From: Candidatus Latescibacterota bacterium
GTDB taxonomy: Bacteria; Latescibacterota; UBA2968; GCA-2709665
NCBI GenBank assembly: GCA_030746455.1
Contig: JASLMQ010000174.1
Coordinates: 1 to 5,109, forward strand
Length of the DNA stretch: 5,109 bases
Direction: 5' to 3'
Shown here: in pieces, positions 1 through 4,739 of the stretch
Position numbering within the stretch: the stretch's first letter is position 1
Layout of the letters: every line of letters starts with the position of its first letter
Notes under the pieces: generated by a model
The model's database searches: none
What the model saw: only the letters and a program-made list of their open reading frames with translations
What the model was told of the DNA's origin: nothing
Program-made: the position numbers and the translations under genes

Positions 1-632
1 AGGGCGGCGCTACGCTTCTCGTCGGACACAGGGACGGGTCGGTAGTCCAGGATGGGCGTGTCCACCTCGCCGGGGTAGATGCAACAGCCCCGAATCCCCG
101 CATCGCGGAACTCGGCATTGATTGACTGTGTCATGGCGGCCAGGCCGAATTTGGAGGCGCTGTATGCGGCACCCCCGACCACGCCCGCCCGCTTTCCGGC
201 CATGGAGGATATGTTGATGACCAGGCCATCCTGCTGCTTCTCCATTTGAGGCAGTGCGGTTCGGAAGCAGTTGAAGGCCCCAGTCAGGTTGATCTGAAGC
301 ACCCGATCCCAGTCCTCCACCGAGATATCCCCCAGGCCTCGTTTGACGGTGTTGATCCCCGCGTTATTGACGAGGATGTCTATGCGTCCGAATCGATCCA
401 CGGCGCCGTCGACCAGTGCGCGCACGGATTCTCGATCGGTCACGTCCGTTTGCAGGACGAGCGGTTCGGACTCGTCTCCGCCGAGCCGATCGGCGGCCTG
501 TTCGAGCACGTCGGCGCGTCGACCGGCCAGGACGATGTCCATTCCGTTTTTCGCGAAGGCGAGGGCGATCGCCTCGCCGATCCCGCTACCGGCCCCGGTG
601 ATGACGGCACATCTTCTTCCTGAACTTCCCAT
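1..632 (-). CDS. SDR family NAD(P)-dependent oxidoreductase (partial, C-terminus outside window)
   Basis: The minus strand reads open from ATG at 632-630 to the window edge, giving 210 codons. It has the classical short-chain dehydrogenase layout. The Rossmann motif TGAGSGIG is at residues 12-19, TDV at 62-64, NNAG at 89-92, and a conserved Asn in INLTG at 115. The probable catalytic triad is Ser143 (INISS), Tyr157 and Lys161 (YSASK), followed by PGEVDTP at 187-193. Two arginines after beta-2 (AGRR, residues 36-39) suggest NADP(H) rather than NAD(H), which is an inference. A GGGAGA ribosome site (641-646 on the other strand) lies 8 nt before the ATG. Classical SDRs are about 250 residues, so roughly 40 are probably missing. 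Members reduce or oxidise carbonyl/alcohol groups on small metabolites in the cytoplasm; the substrate cannot be told from this fragment. It is divergent from moeA and shows no obvious functional link to it. Confidence 0.93.
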   Translation of the reverse strand, partial: MGSSGRRCAVITGAGSGIGEAIALAFAKNGMDIVLAGRRADVLEQAADRLGGDESEPLVLQTDVTDRESVRALVDGAVDRFGRIDILVNNAGINTVKRGLGDISVEDWDRVLQINLTGAFNCFRTALPQMEKQQDGLVINISSMAGKRAGVVGGAAYSASKFGLAAMTQSINAEFRDAGIRGCCIYPGEVDTPILDYRPVPVSDEKRSAA

Positions 633-663
633 TCGTGGGCTCTCCCTTCAAAATCGATCGACA

Positions 664-682
664 CCTAACCCAGCTTAGGGTT
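664..682. promoter_or_regulatory. Overlapping inverted repeats in the divergent SDR/moeA intergenic region
   Basis: Two overlapping short dyads share the same bases: CCTAA (664-668) with TTAGG (675-679), and AACCC (667-671) with GGGTT (678-682). The block lies 32 bases upstream of the SDR start and about 90 bases before the moeA promoter, where a repressor site or a transcript hairpin could sit. The arms are only 5 bp, so chance occurrence is quite possible. I see no clear sigma-70 promoter for the SDR gene. The rest of 633-774 holds nothing else I recognise. Confidence 0.2.
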
Positions 683-774
683 CCGGCTCCCGGACCTTGT
701 GGCGTCAAAGGATAGGCGGACGGCGCCTGCGAGTCAACGGAAATCTGCACGGCGCGATGGGGGGCTCATGAGGG

Positions 775-803
775 GTGACTTTGCGCTTTGGATTGTTTAT
801 ATT
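775..803 (+). promoter_or_regulatory. Sigma-70-like promoter for moeA
   Basis: GTGACT (775-780, 4 of 6 matches to TTGACA) and TATATT (798-803, 5 of 6 matches to TATAAT) are separated by exactly 17 bp. They sit in a short AT-rich patch that stands out from GC-rich surroundings. The predicted transcript start is near 810, which leaves a leader of about 110 nt before moeA ATG 922. Because the -35 box covers the farthest upstream in-frame GTG (775), a start there would not be on this transcript, which supports the downstream start. Confidence 0.55.
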
Positions 804-897
804 AGCCTTGTGCGAACAGGGGCCCGGCCGGTTCGGGGCAGTTGAACGGCAAGAACGGGCCATTGCCGGGGCCGATCTCGGGTGGCCTGATCCGACT

Positions 898-904
898 GGA
901 GAGG
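898..904 (+). promoter_or_regulatory. Possible moeA ribosome binding site deciding between TTG 916 and ATG 922
   Basis: GGAGAGG is the best purine-rich match upstream of moeA. It lies 11 nt before an in-frame TTG at 916 and 17 nt before ATG 922. Spacing favours TTG 916, which adds only two residues, while start-codon strength and the usual MoeA N-terminus favour ATG 922. The sequence alone does not settle it. Confidence 0.35.
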
Positions 905-921
905 CGATAGCAGACTTGGAC

Positions 922-2142
922 ATGATTCCGATCGAAGAGGCGATCCGGTCCGTACTGGATCACACGCAGGCCGTCGACGTCACGGCCGTAGACCTGGTCG
1001 ATGCGCTGGGCCGCACGCTTGCAGAAGACGTCCGATCCGACGTGAATATGCCGCCCTTCGACAAGGCGATGATGGACGGATACGCCGTGCTGGCGGCCGA
1101 TGTGGCGACGGCCTCGCCGGAGGCACCCGCTGTTCTGGACATCGTAGAGGAGATTCCGGCCGGGGCCATGCCGACGCGCTCGCTTTCGGTGGGAGAGGCC
1201 TCCCGAATCATGACCGGCGCTCCCATGCCCGAAGGGGCGGAGACAGTGGTGATGGTCGAGGATACGGCCGACACACCGGACGGAAACCAGGTTCAGATCT
1301 TTGCCGCATACGGGAACGGGAAGAACGTGGGCCGGCTCGCCGAGGACGTCCGCATCGGCCAGGTCGTGCTGGAGGCAGGATCCCTGGTTCGTCCCCCCGA
1401 GATCGGGATCATGGCGGCGGTGGGCGCGGTTCGGGTTCCGGTATACCGACAGCCCACCGTGGGCGTGGTGGCCACGGGCGACGAGATCATCGAGCCCGGG
1501 ACGCGTCCGGAAGGCGGCCAGATCCGGAACAGCAACGGCTACTCGATGGCCGCACAGATACAGGCCGCAGGGGCGCGGGCCCTGTACCTTGGGATTTCGG
1601 AGGACAGGGAAGAGGTATTGCGGGACACAATCGCCCGGGGGCTGGAGGCGTGCGACATCCTGCTGCTCTCCGGCGGCGTGTCCGCGGGCCTGTACGACCT
1701 CGTCCAGGGGGCCATGCGGGACTGCGGGGTGGAGATTCTGTTCGATCGGCTCCGCATGAAGCCGGGGAAACCCCTCACCTTCGGGGCGAAGGGGCAGAAG
1801 CTCGTCTTCGGTCTCCCTGGCAACCCGGTCTCTACGGTTGTGGGGCTCGAGCTGATGGTTCGCCCGGCCATCCGCAAGATGCAGAAGATGGGCGACCTGC
1901 ACCGTCCGGCGGCGAAGGGCTCGCTTGTGGAGACCTTCCGTCAGAGGCCGGGCCGCAAGCAGTTCGTGCCGGCCTGGAGCGAGGCTCAGGATGGCAGATG
2001 GCAAACGCGCTGGGTAGGCCACCACGGGTCTGCGGATCTCTTCGCCCTGGCCAACGCCAACAGCCTGTTCGTGATCGAGGCCGAGGCCGAGGTGGTGGAG
2101 GCCGGCTCGGAGGTGGACATCATCTTGCTGACGGAGTGGTAG
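922..2142 (+). CDS. moeA: Molybdopterin molybdenumtransferase MoeA
   Basis: Encodes 406 residues, close to the roughly 410 of E. coli MoeA. MoeA inserts molybdate into adenylylated molybdopterin, the last general step of molybdenum cofactor synthesis, in the cytosol. Family motifs appear in order: MPPFDKAMMDGYAV (43-56), RIMTGAPMPEGAE (95-107), a MoCF-type core with ATGDEIIEPG (184-193), IRNSNGY (201-207), SGGVSAGLYD (250-259), MKPGKPL (279-285) and GLPGNPVS (298-304). Asp52, Thr98, Glu188 and Asp259 match the conserved acidic/Thr positions known in the family. The C-terminal beta domain (about 330-406) is complete. The frame stays open upstream to GTG 775, but those 49 residues look non-coding, do not resemble MoeA and overlap a promoter, so ATG 922 is chosen (TTG 916 is the alternative). 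moaC follows after 41 bases, operon-like. No broken or missing motif is seen. Confidence 0.96.
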   Translation: MIPIEEAIRSVLDHTQAVDVTAVDLVDALGRTLAEDVRSDVNMPPFDKAMMDGYAVLAADVATASPEAPAVLDIVEEIPAGAMPTRSLSVGEASRIMTGAPMPEGAETVVMVEDTADTPDGNQVQIFAAYGNGKNVGRLAEDVRIGQVVLEAGSLVRPPEIGIMAAVGAVRVPVYRQPTVGVVATGDEIIEPGTRPEGGQIRNSNGYSMAAQIQAAGARALYLGISEDREEVLRDTIARGLEACDILLLSGGVSAGLYDLVQGAMRDCGVEILFDRLRMKPGKPLTFGAKGQKLVFGLPGNPVSTVVGLELMVRPAIRKMQKMGDLHRPAAKGSLVETFRQRPGRKQFVPAWSEAQDGRWQTRWVGHHGSADLFALANANSLFVIEAEAEVVEAGSEVDIILLTEW

Positions 2143-2183
2143 GGTCCGAGCGCACCCAGGCTGGTAAACCGCAGGAGAAGGAC

Positions 2184-2660
2184 GTGTCGGAAGCGAAACT
2201 GTCTCATGTCGCGGACGACGGCTCGGTTCGCATGGTCGACGTGACCGAGAAACCGGTCACCAGCCGGGAGGCGATCGCCGCTGGCGAGATCCGGATGCAG
2301 CCCGAGACCGCAAAGATGGTGGCGGGGGAGGAGCTTCCCAAGGGCAACGTGCTGGAAGCCGCCCGCATCGCGGGCATCATGGCCGCCAAGCGCACGTCGG
2401 ACGTCATTCCGATGTGCCACCCCGTGGCGGTCACGGGCATCGAGCTGACCTTCGAGGTGGGAGAGGACCGGATCGGGGCGGTGGCCCGGGTCCGGGTTCC
2501 CGACCGGACCGGGGTGGAGATGGAGGCACTGACGGCCGTCAGCATCTCGTTGCTTACGGTCTATGACATGTGCAAGGCAGTGGACAGGGGCATGGTCATC
2601 GAGAACGTCCGCCTCCTGAAGAAGAGCGGGGGGCAGACTGGAACCGTCGAGTTCGAGTGA
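2184..2660 (+). CDS. moaC: Cyclic pyranopterin monophosphate synthase MoaC
   Basis: Encodes 158 residues, nearly the full length of E. coli MoaC (161). With the radical-SAM enzyme MoaA, MoaC turns GTP into cyclic pyranopterin monophosphate; MoaC converts 3',8-cyclo-7,8-dihydro-GTP. Visible motifs are VRMVDVTEKPVTSREAIAAG (15-34), LPKGNVL with Lys53, AAKRTSDVIPMCHP (67-80), GVEMEALTAVS (110-120), YDMCKAVD with Asp128 and Lys131, and LLKKSGG (144-150). Lys53 and Lys131 correspond to the lysines known to be essential in MoaC. The GTG start is set by AGGAG at 2173-2177, 6 nt upstream. The frame is open far upstream inside moeA, but that stretch is an out-of-frame reading of moeA. It follows moeA by 41 bases and precedes the coiled-coil gene by 14. 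moaA, moaB/mogA, moaD and moaE are not in the window. Confidence 0.97.
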   Translation: MSEAKLSHVADDGSVRMVDVTEKPVTSREAIAAGEIRMQPETAKMVAGEELPKGNVLEAARIAGIMAAKRTSDVIPMCHPVAVTGIELTFEVGEDRIGAVARVRVPDRTGVEMEALTAVSISLLTVYDMCKAVDRGMVIENVRLLKKSGGQTGTVEFE

Positions 2661-2674
2661 GGGGTGAGGCCGAT

Positions 2675-2975
2675 ATGACTTCTTCCATTGACTGGATCTT
2701 CCTTGTGATCACCCTGGGTTGCGCGGTCTTCCTGTTCCAGATCCTCATTCGATTACAACCGCCAGGCGTCGCTGATCCGGCCTCAGCTCCGGGAGGCGGC
2801 CGAGATCCACGCACGGCACAGCGGCGAAATCGAGAAGGTGGAGCGCCTGATCGAGGAGGCCCAGAAGGAGGGCACAGGTCTCGACGGGCAGATCGCCGAA
2901 CTGGATGAGAAGCACGAGAAGCTGGAGAAGGCGCTGGAGCAGCTCTCCGCGGAACAGGAGGAATCCGAGGAGTAG
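2675..2975 (+). CDS. Small membrane-anchored coiled-coil protein, reading frame broken near 2753
   Basis: I do not recognise a named family. ATG 2675 has a good ribosome site (GGTGAGG, 2663-2669, 5 nt spacing) and lies 14 bases after moaC. It begins MTSSIDWIFLVITLG and continues as one hydrophobic helix (about residues 5-25), then Ile-Arg. From 2754 the coding signal moves to the next frame. That frame reads YNRQASLIRPQLREA and continues as a Glu/Lys/Leu-rich amphipathic helix to TAG 2973-2975, 73 codons in all. This second frame has no ATG, GTG or TTG after its upstream stop at 2706-2708, so it needs the first ORF for its start. Dropping one T at 2753/2754 joins the parts into about 99 residues: one N-terminal membrane anchor followed by a cytoplasmic coiled coil. 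Without that change, translation ends at 2908 with a low-complexity Arg/Gly/Pro tail typical of wrong-frame reading. It may be a sequencing or assembly error, a recent mutation, or less likely +1 frameshifting. The function is unknown. Confidence 0.7.
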
Positions 2976-3004
2976 GAAGGGGTTGATGGGGCGGGGAAAA
3001 GCCC

Positions 3005-3033
3005 TTGACAAGAGACCTACCATTCCTTAGATT
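3005..3033 (+). promoter_or_regulatory. Sigma-70-like promoter for tRNA-Lys
   Basis: A perfect -35 box TTGACA (3005-3010) is followed after 17 bp by TAGATT (3028-3033, 4 of 6 matches to TATAAT). The predicted transcript start is near 3040, about 65 nt before the mature tRNA end at 3105, so a 5' leader would need RNase P removal. The position between the coiled-coil gene and the tRNA makes this the likely tRNA promoter. Confidence 0.6.
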
Positions 3034-3104
3034 TTTCCGCCTGTAGATGGCCGAATCGATTGCGCCAGGCAAGTTTGTCGGGCCAGGCTGCAGACCGGAT
3101 ATTT

Positions 3105-3180
<76 letters not shown>

Positions 3181-3239
3181 CACACTCGTGGCAGAGGGTT
3201 CGCTTCGGCTGATGATCCCTGCCGCACCATAGCCGACCC

Positions 3240-3277
3240 GGCGATGAGGCTGGATCCTCTCATTCCAGCCTCATGCC
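3240..3277 (+). terminator. Strong hairpin downstream of tRNA-Lys, probable terminator without a clean U-tract
   Basis: ATGAGGCTGGA (3244-3254) pairs perfectly with TCCAGCCTCAT (3264-3274) around a 9-nt loop. After a one-base bulge at 3243, GGC (3240-3242) pairs with GCC (3275-3277). Only ATTTGGG follows, so the U-tract is poor. It lies 60 bases beyond the tRNA and about 80 before the HDOD gene. It could end the tRNA transcript, act as a processing hairpin, or sit in the HDOD leader. Confidence 0.5.
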
Positions 3278-3342
3278 ATTTGGGCACGAACAGAGGCGGA
3301 ATCGGTTCCCGGAACGTCCATCATCCCGACTGAGTTTGACCT

Positions 3343-3347
3343 GGAGA
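3343..3347 (+). promoter_or_regulatory. Ribosome binding site supporting an ACG start for the HDOD gene
   Basis: GGAGA lies 8 nt before the in-frame ACG at 3355, an ideal spacing, and only 2 bases before another in-frame ACG at 3349. It is about 68 nt from the first canonical in-frame start (GTG 3415), too far to serve it. The nearest upstream in-frame stop is TGA 3337-3339, so the true start must lie between 3340 and 3415. Confidence 0.35.
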
Positions 3348-3354
3348 CACGAGC

Positions 3355-4218
3355 ACGGACCGTGAAGACATCAGACTGAGCATACGGAACATCAAGAACC
3401 TCCCGACACTGCCGGTGATCGTCGCGCGGGTTCTGGAGGTGGCCGATGACAGCGGGTCCAGTGCCAATGAACTGGCGGAGATCGTCTCTCGCGACATGTC
3501 GGTTTCGGCGAAGGTCCTGAATCTGGCCAAGACCGCGTTCTACGGGTTCTCCCGACGTATTACGACCATCCCCCAGGCGGTGGTGGTCTTCGGGTTCGAC
3601 ACCGTTCGGAGTCTTGCCCTGAGTGTGTCGGTCTTCGAGACCCTGAAGAACGCCGAGGAGGGCGTGAGCTTCGACCGCGAGGGGTTCTGGATCCACTCGA
3701 TCGGATGCGGGACGGCCTCGAGACTCATCGCGAAAGCCACGGGCTACCGGGACACGGGGACCTTCTTCGTCGCGGGCCTGCTGCACGACCTCGGCAAGGT
3801 CATTCTGGACACCTACTTCAATGAGCTCTACCAGGAGGTCGTGGAGGACATGGTTGAGGAGGCGCGCTCGGCGTTGGACGCGGAGACCGACATCCTCGAC
3901 ATCGACCACTCGGAGGTTGGCGGCTGGCTGGCCGCCCGGTGGAAGTTCCCCGAAGTCCTGGTCACGCCGATTGCGTCGCACCACAACCCGATGGGGGCTG
4001 CCGAGGAGCACTTCAAGGAGGCCCTGATCGTTCACCTTGCGAACATCGTCACCAAACGTTCGGGAATCGGGTTGTGCTACGAGGAGTCTATCGCGGATCC
4101 GAGCGATCTGGTCGAGTCCGAGCTGAAAGTTTCCTCCGGTCAGACGGCCAAATTCCAGGAGGATCTCCTCGCCGAGAAGGATGGGATCACCGAGTTCTTC
4201 AAAGAGCTGACGGGATGA
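3355..4218 (+). CDS. HDOD domain-containing signalling protein (start uncertain)
   Basis: HDOD domains are relatives of HD phosphohydrolases found in bacterial signal-transduction and regulatory proteins. Numbered from GTG 3415, the protein has 267 residues. The helical HDOD core includes SRDMSVSAKVLNLAKTAFYG (25-44) and AVVVFGFDTVRSLALSVSVF (55-74). HD-type positions are His94 (FWIHS), His124-Asp125 (GLLHDLGK), His165 (DHSEVGGWL), His189-His190 (ASHHNP) and His207 (VHLAN). The last canonical Asp of HD enzymes appears as Asn210. The family hallmark LPTLPVIV lies across GTG 3415, and in-frame coding upstream reads IRLSIRNIKNLPTLP, so 3415 cuts the domain. No ATG, GTG or TTG exists between the stop at 3337 and 3415. 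ACG 3355 is chosen because GGAGA lies 8 nt before it, giving about 287 residues; CTG 3376 is another option, and 3415 is the conservative canonical start. There is no membrane segment, signal peptide or receiver domain. The target is unknown. Confidence 0.9.
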   Translation, partial: TDREDIRLSIRNIKNLPTLPVIVARVLEVADDSGSSANELAEIVSRDMSVSAKVLNLAKTAFYGFSRRITTIPQAVVVFGFDTVRSLALSVSVFETLKNAEEGVSFDREGFWIHSIGCGTASRLIAKATGYRDTGTFFVAGLLHDLGKVILDTYFNELYQEVVEDMVEEARSALDAETDILDIDHSEVGGWLAARWKFPEVLVTPIASHHNPMGAAEEHFKEALIVHLANIVTKRSGIGLCYEESIADPSDLVESELKVSSGQTAKFQEDLLAEKDGITEFFKELTG

Positions 4219-4266
4219 GTTGACCTATTGCGTCTCGGGCTTCTTCCCGGAGGATAGGGGTTTGGC

Positions 4267-4353
4267 ATGAACGAATCCATGCAGACCCAGCGGCTTCCGT
4301 GGCTCCCTCCTGATCCCACCTGGAGAGACCGACTGACGCCCGGGCAGCGCTGA
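4267..4353 (+). CDS. Possible 28-residue small protein or leader peptide
   Basis: ATG 4267 opens a 28-codon ORF ending at TGA 4351-4353. The product begins MNESMQTQRLPWLPPDP and ends TWRDRLTPGQR, so it is Pro/Trp/Arg-rich. AGGGG (4256-4260) is 6 nt upstream and GGAGG (4249-4253) is 13 nt upstream, a better ribosome site than chance would usually give. It starts 48 bases after the HDOD stop. A hairpin overlaps its stop codon and a terminator-like hairpin follows, an arrangement seen in attenuators, though no biosynthetic gene follows directly. I do not recognise the peptide. A chance ORF in the HDOD 3' region is the main alternative. Confidence 0.35.
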   Translation: MNESMQTQRLPWLPPDPTWRDRLTPGQR

Positions 4354-4362
4354 GCCTGCCCG
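4341..4362 (+). other. Hairpin spanning the small ORF stop codon
   Basis: CGGGCAG (4341-4347) pairs with CTGCCCG (4356-4362) around an 8-base loop that contains the TGA of the small ORF. No U-tract follows. It stands 18 bases before a stronger hairpin, so it may be part of a tandem 3' end structure for the HDOD transcript. A ribosome ending at 4353 would disrupt it. Confidence 0.4.
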
Positions 4363-4380
4363 TCCATCCATTAGATCCTA

Positions 4381-4421
4381 AGAAGGCCCGACAGTATGCA
4401 CCCGTCGGGCCTTCTGCGTTT
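4381..4421 (+). terminator. Intrinsic terminator-like hairpin ending the HDOD transcript
   Basis: AGAAGGCCCGAC (4381-4392) pairs perfectly over 12 bp with GTCGGGCCTTCT (4404-4415) around an 11-base loop, followed by GCGTTTG. The stem is GC-rich and closed by A/T at its base, the common bacterial terminator form, though the T-run is short. It separates the HDOD region from the sigma-54-controlled gene. Confidence 0.75.
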
Positions 4422-4485
4422 GTACCGGGCAACACGGGTAGGGCGTGGCCTCGGAAAAAGATTCCATTCCCCGGGTCCACCTTCG

Positions 4486-4495
4486 AGACCGGTCT
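4486..4495. promoter_or_regulatory. 10-bp perfect palindrome upstream of the sigma-54 promoter (candidate activator site)
   Basis: AGACCGGTCT is a perfect 10-bp palindrome centred about 100 bases upstream of the predicted sigma-54 transcript start, where enhancer-binding activators usually bind. TCCAC (4476-4480) and GTGGA (4496-4500) form a further inverted pair around it, offset by five bases. A second, 8-bp palindrome TTGTACAA lies at 4521-4528, and a short dyad CTAT-TCG-ATAG at 4539-4549. Which of these, if any, binds a regulator is inference. Confidence 0.35.
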
Positions 4496-4563
4496 GTGGA
4501 GGACCACTTTGAAGCCGTGATTGTACAACAGGTTAAGTCTATTCGATAGTTTGTCTCGGGAAA

Positions 4564-4579
4564 TGGCACATGCATTGCA
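4564..4579 (+). promoter_or_regulatory. Sigma-54 (RpoN) -24/-12 promoter
   Basis: TGGCAC (4564-4569), five bases, then TTGCA (4575-4579) matches the RpoN consensus TGGCAC-N5-TTGCW at every defined position. The GG at 4565-4566 and GC at 4577-4578 are separated by exactly 10 bases, as required. It lies in a locally AT-rich, gene-free stretch, on the same strand as the gene at 4740. The predicted transcript start is about 4590, leaving a leader of about 150 nt. Expression would need sigma-54 and an AAA+ activator; neither is encoded in this window. Confidence 0.8.
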
Positions 4580-4638
4580 GTACCATAGGAACTCAAAAGA
4601 GCATACTTAGGCTTATTGGATACGTAGAATTGACGATA

Positions 4639-4732
4639 GTAGGGGTAGGGGGCCGACCCACGCGTCGCGCGCCGAACCAACCGGGGACGTGAACCCCTAC
4701 TCGAGGACCCCTCTGTGAGAGAGGTGAAGGGG
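4639..4732 (+). promoter_or_regulatory. Structured 5' leader with possible ribosome-site hairpin
   Basis: GTAGGGGT (4639-4646) is perfectly complementary to ACCCCTAC (4693-4700), closing a 46-base GC-rich domain. Just downstream, CCTCT (4710-4714) can pair with AGAGG (4720-4724), which overlaps the first part of the ribosome-site region GGTGAAGGGG (4723-4732). The CCCC tracts at 4694-4697 and 4708-4711 could instead pair with the GGGG of the ribosome site. Alternative folds could tune translation. No known riboswitch class is recognised. Confidence 0.35.
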
Positions 4733-4739
4733 ATCGTAA

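Noticed and set aside
246..678. Several plus-strand open frames across the SDR gene
   Set aside because: They are opposite-strand or shifted readings of the SDR gene, which carries all family motifs on the minus strand.
802..2025. A long open frame on the minus strand opposite moeA (407 codons)
   Set aside because: It is antisense to a clearly recognised moeA, has no recognisable motifs, is rich in His/Arg/Pro/Gly as expected from GC-rich antisense reading, and has no convincing ribosome site.
1650..2183. In-frame upstream extension of moaC inside moeA
   Set aside because: The sequence is an out-of-frame reading of moeA with low-complexity Gly/Arg/Pro content; the MoaC homology and the AGGAG ribosome site fix the start at GTG 2184.
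2987..3004. GGGC-GGGGAAAA-GCCC as a terminator after the coiled-coil gene
   Set aside because: The stem is only 4 bp, there is no T-run, and it abuts the -35 box of the tRNA promoter.
3271..4035. 254-codon minus-strand frame opposite the HDOD gene
   Set aside because: Antisense shadow of a recognised gene, with no family motif and Arg/Asp/His-rich composition typical of reverse reading.
4625..4630. TAGAAT as a sigma-70 -10 box before the gene at 4740
   Set aside because: No acceptable -35 box lies 16-18 bases upstream (CATACT/ATACTT), whereas the sigma-54 element nearby matches its consensus fully.
4199..4680. Minus-strand frames across the HDOD 3' end and the regulatory region
   Set aside because: They overlap a terminator-like hairpin and the sigma-54 promoter, show no family motif, and lack codon bias like the neighbouring genes.
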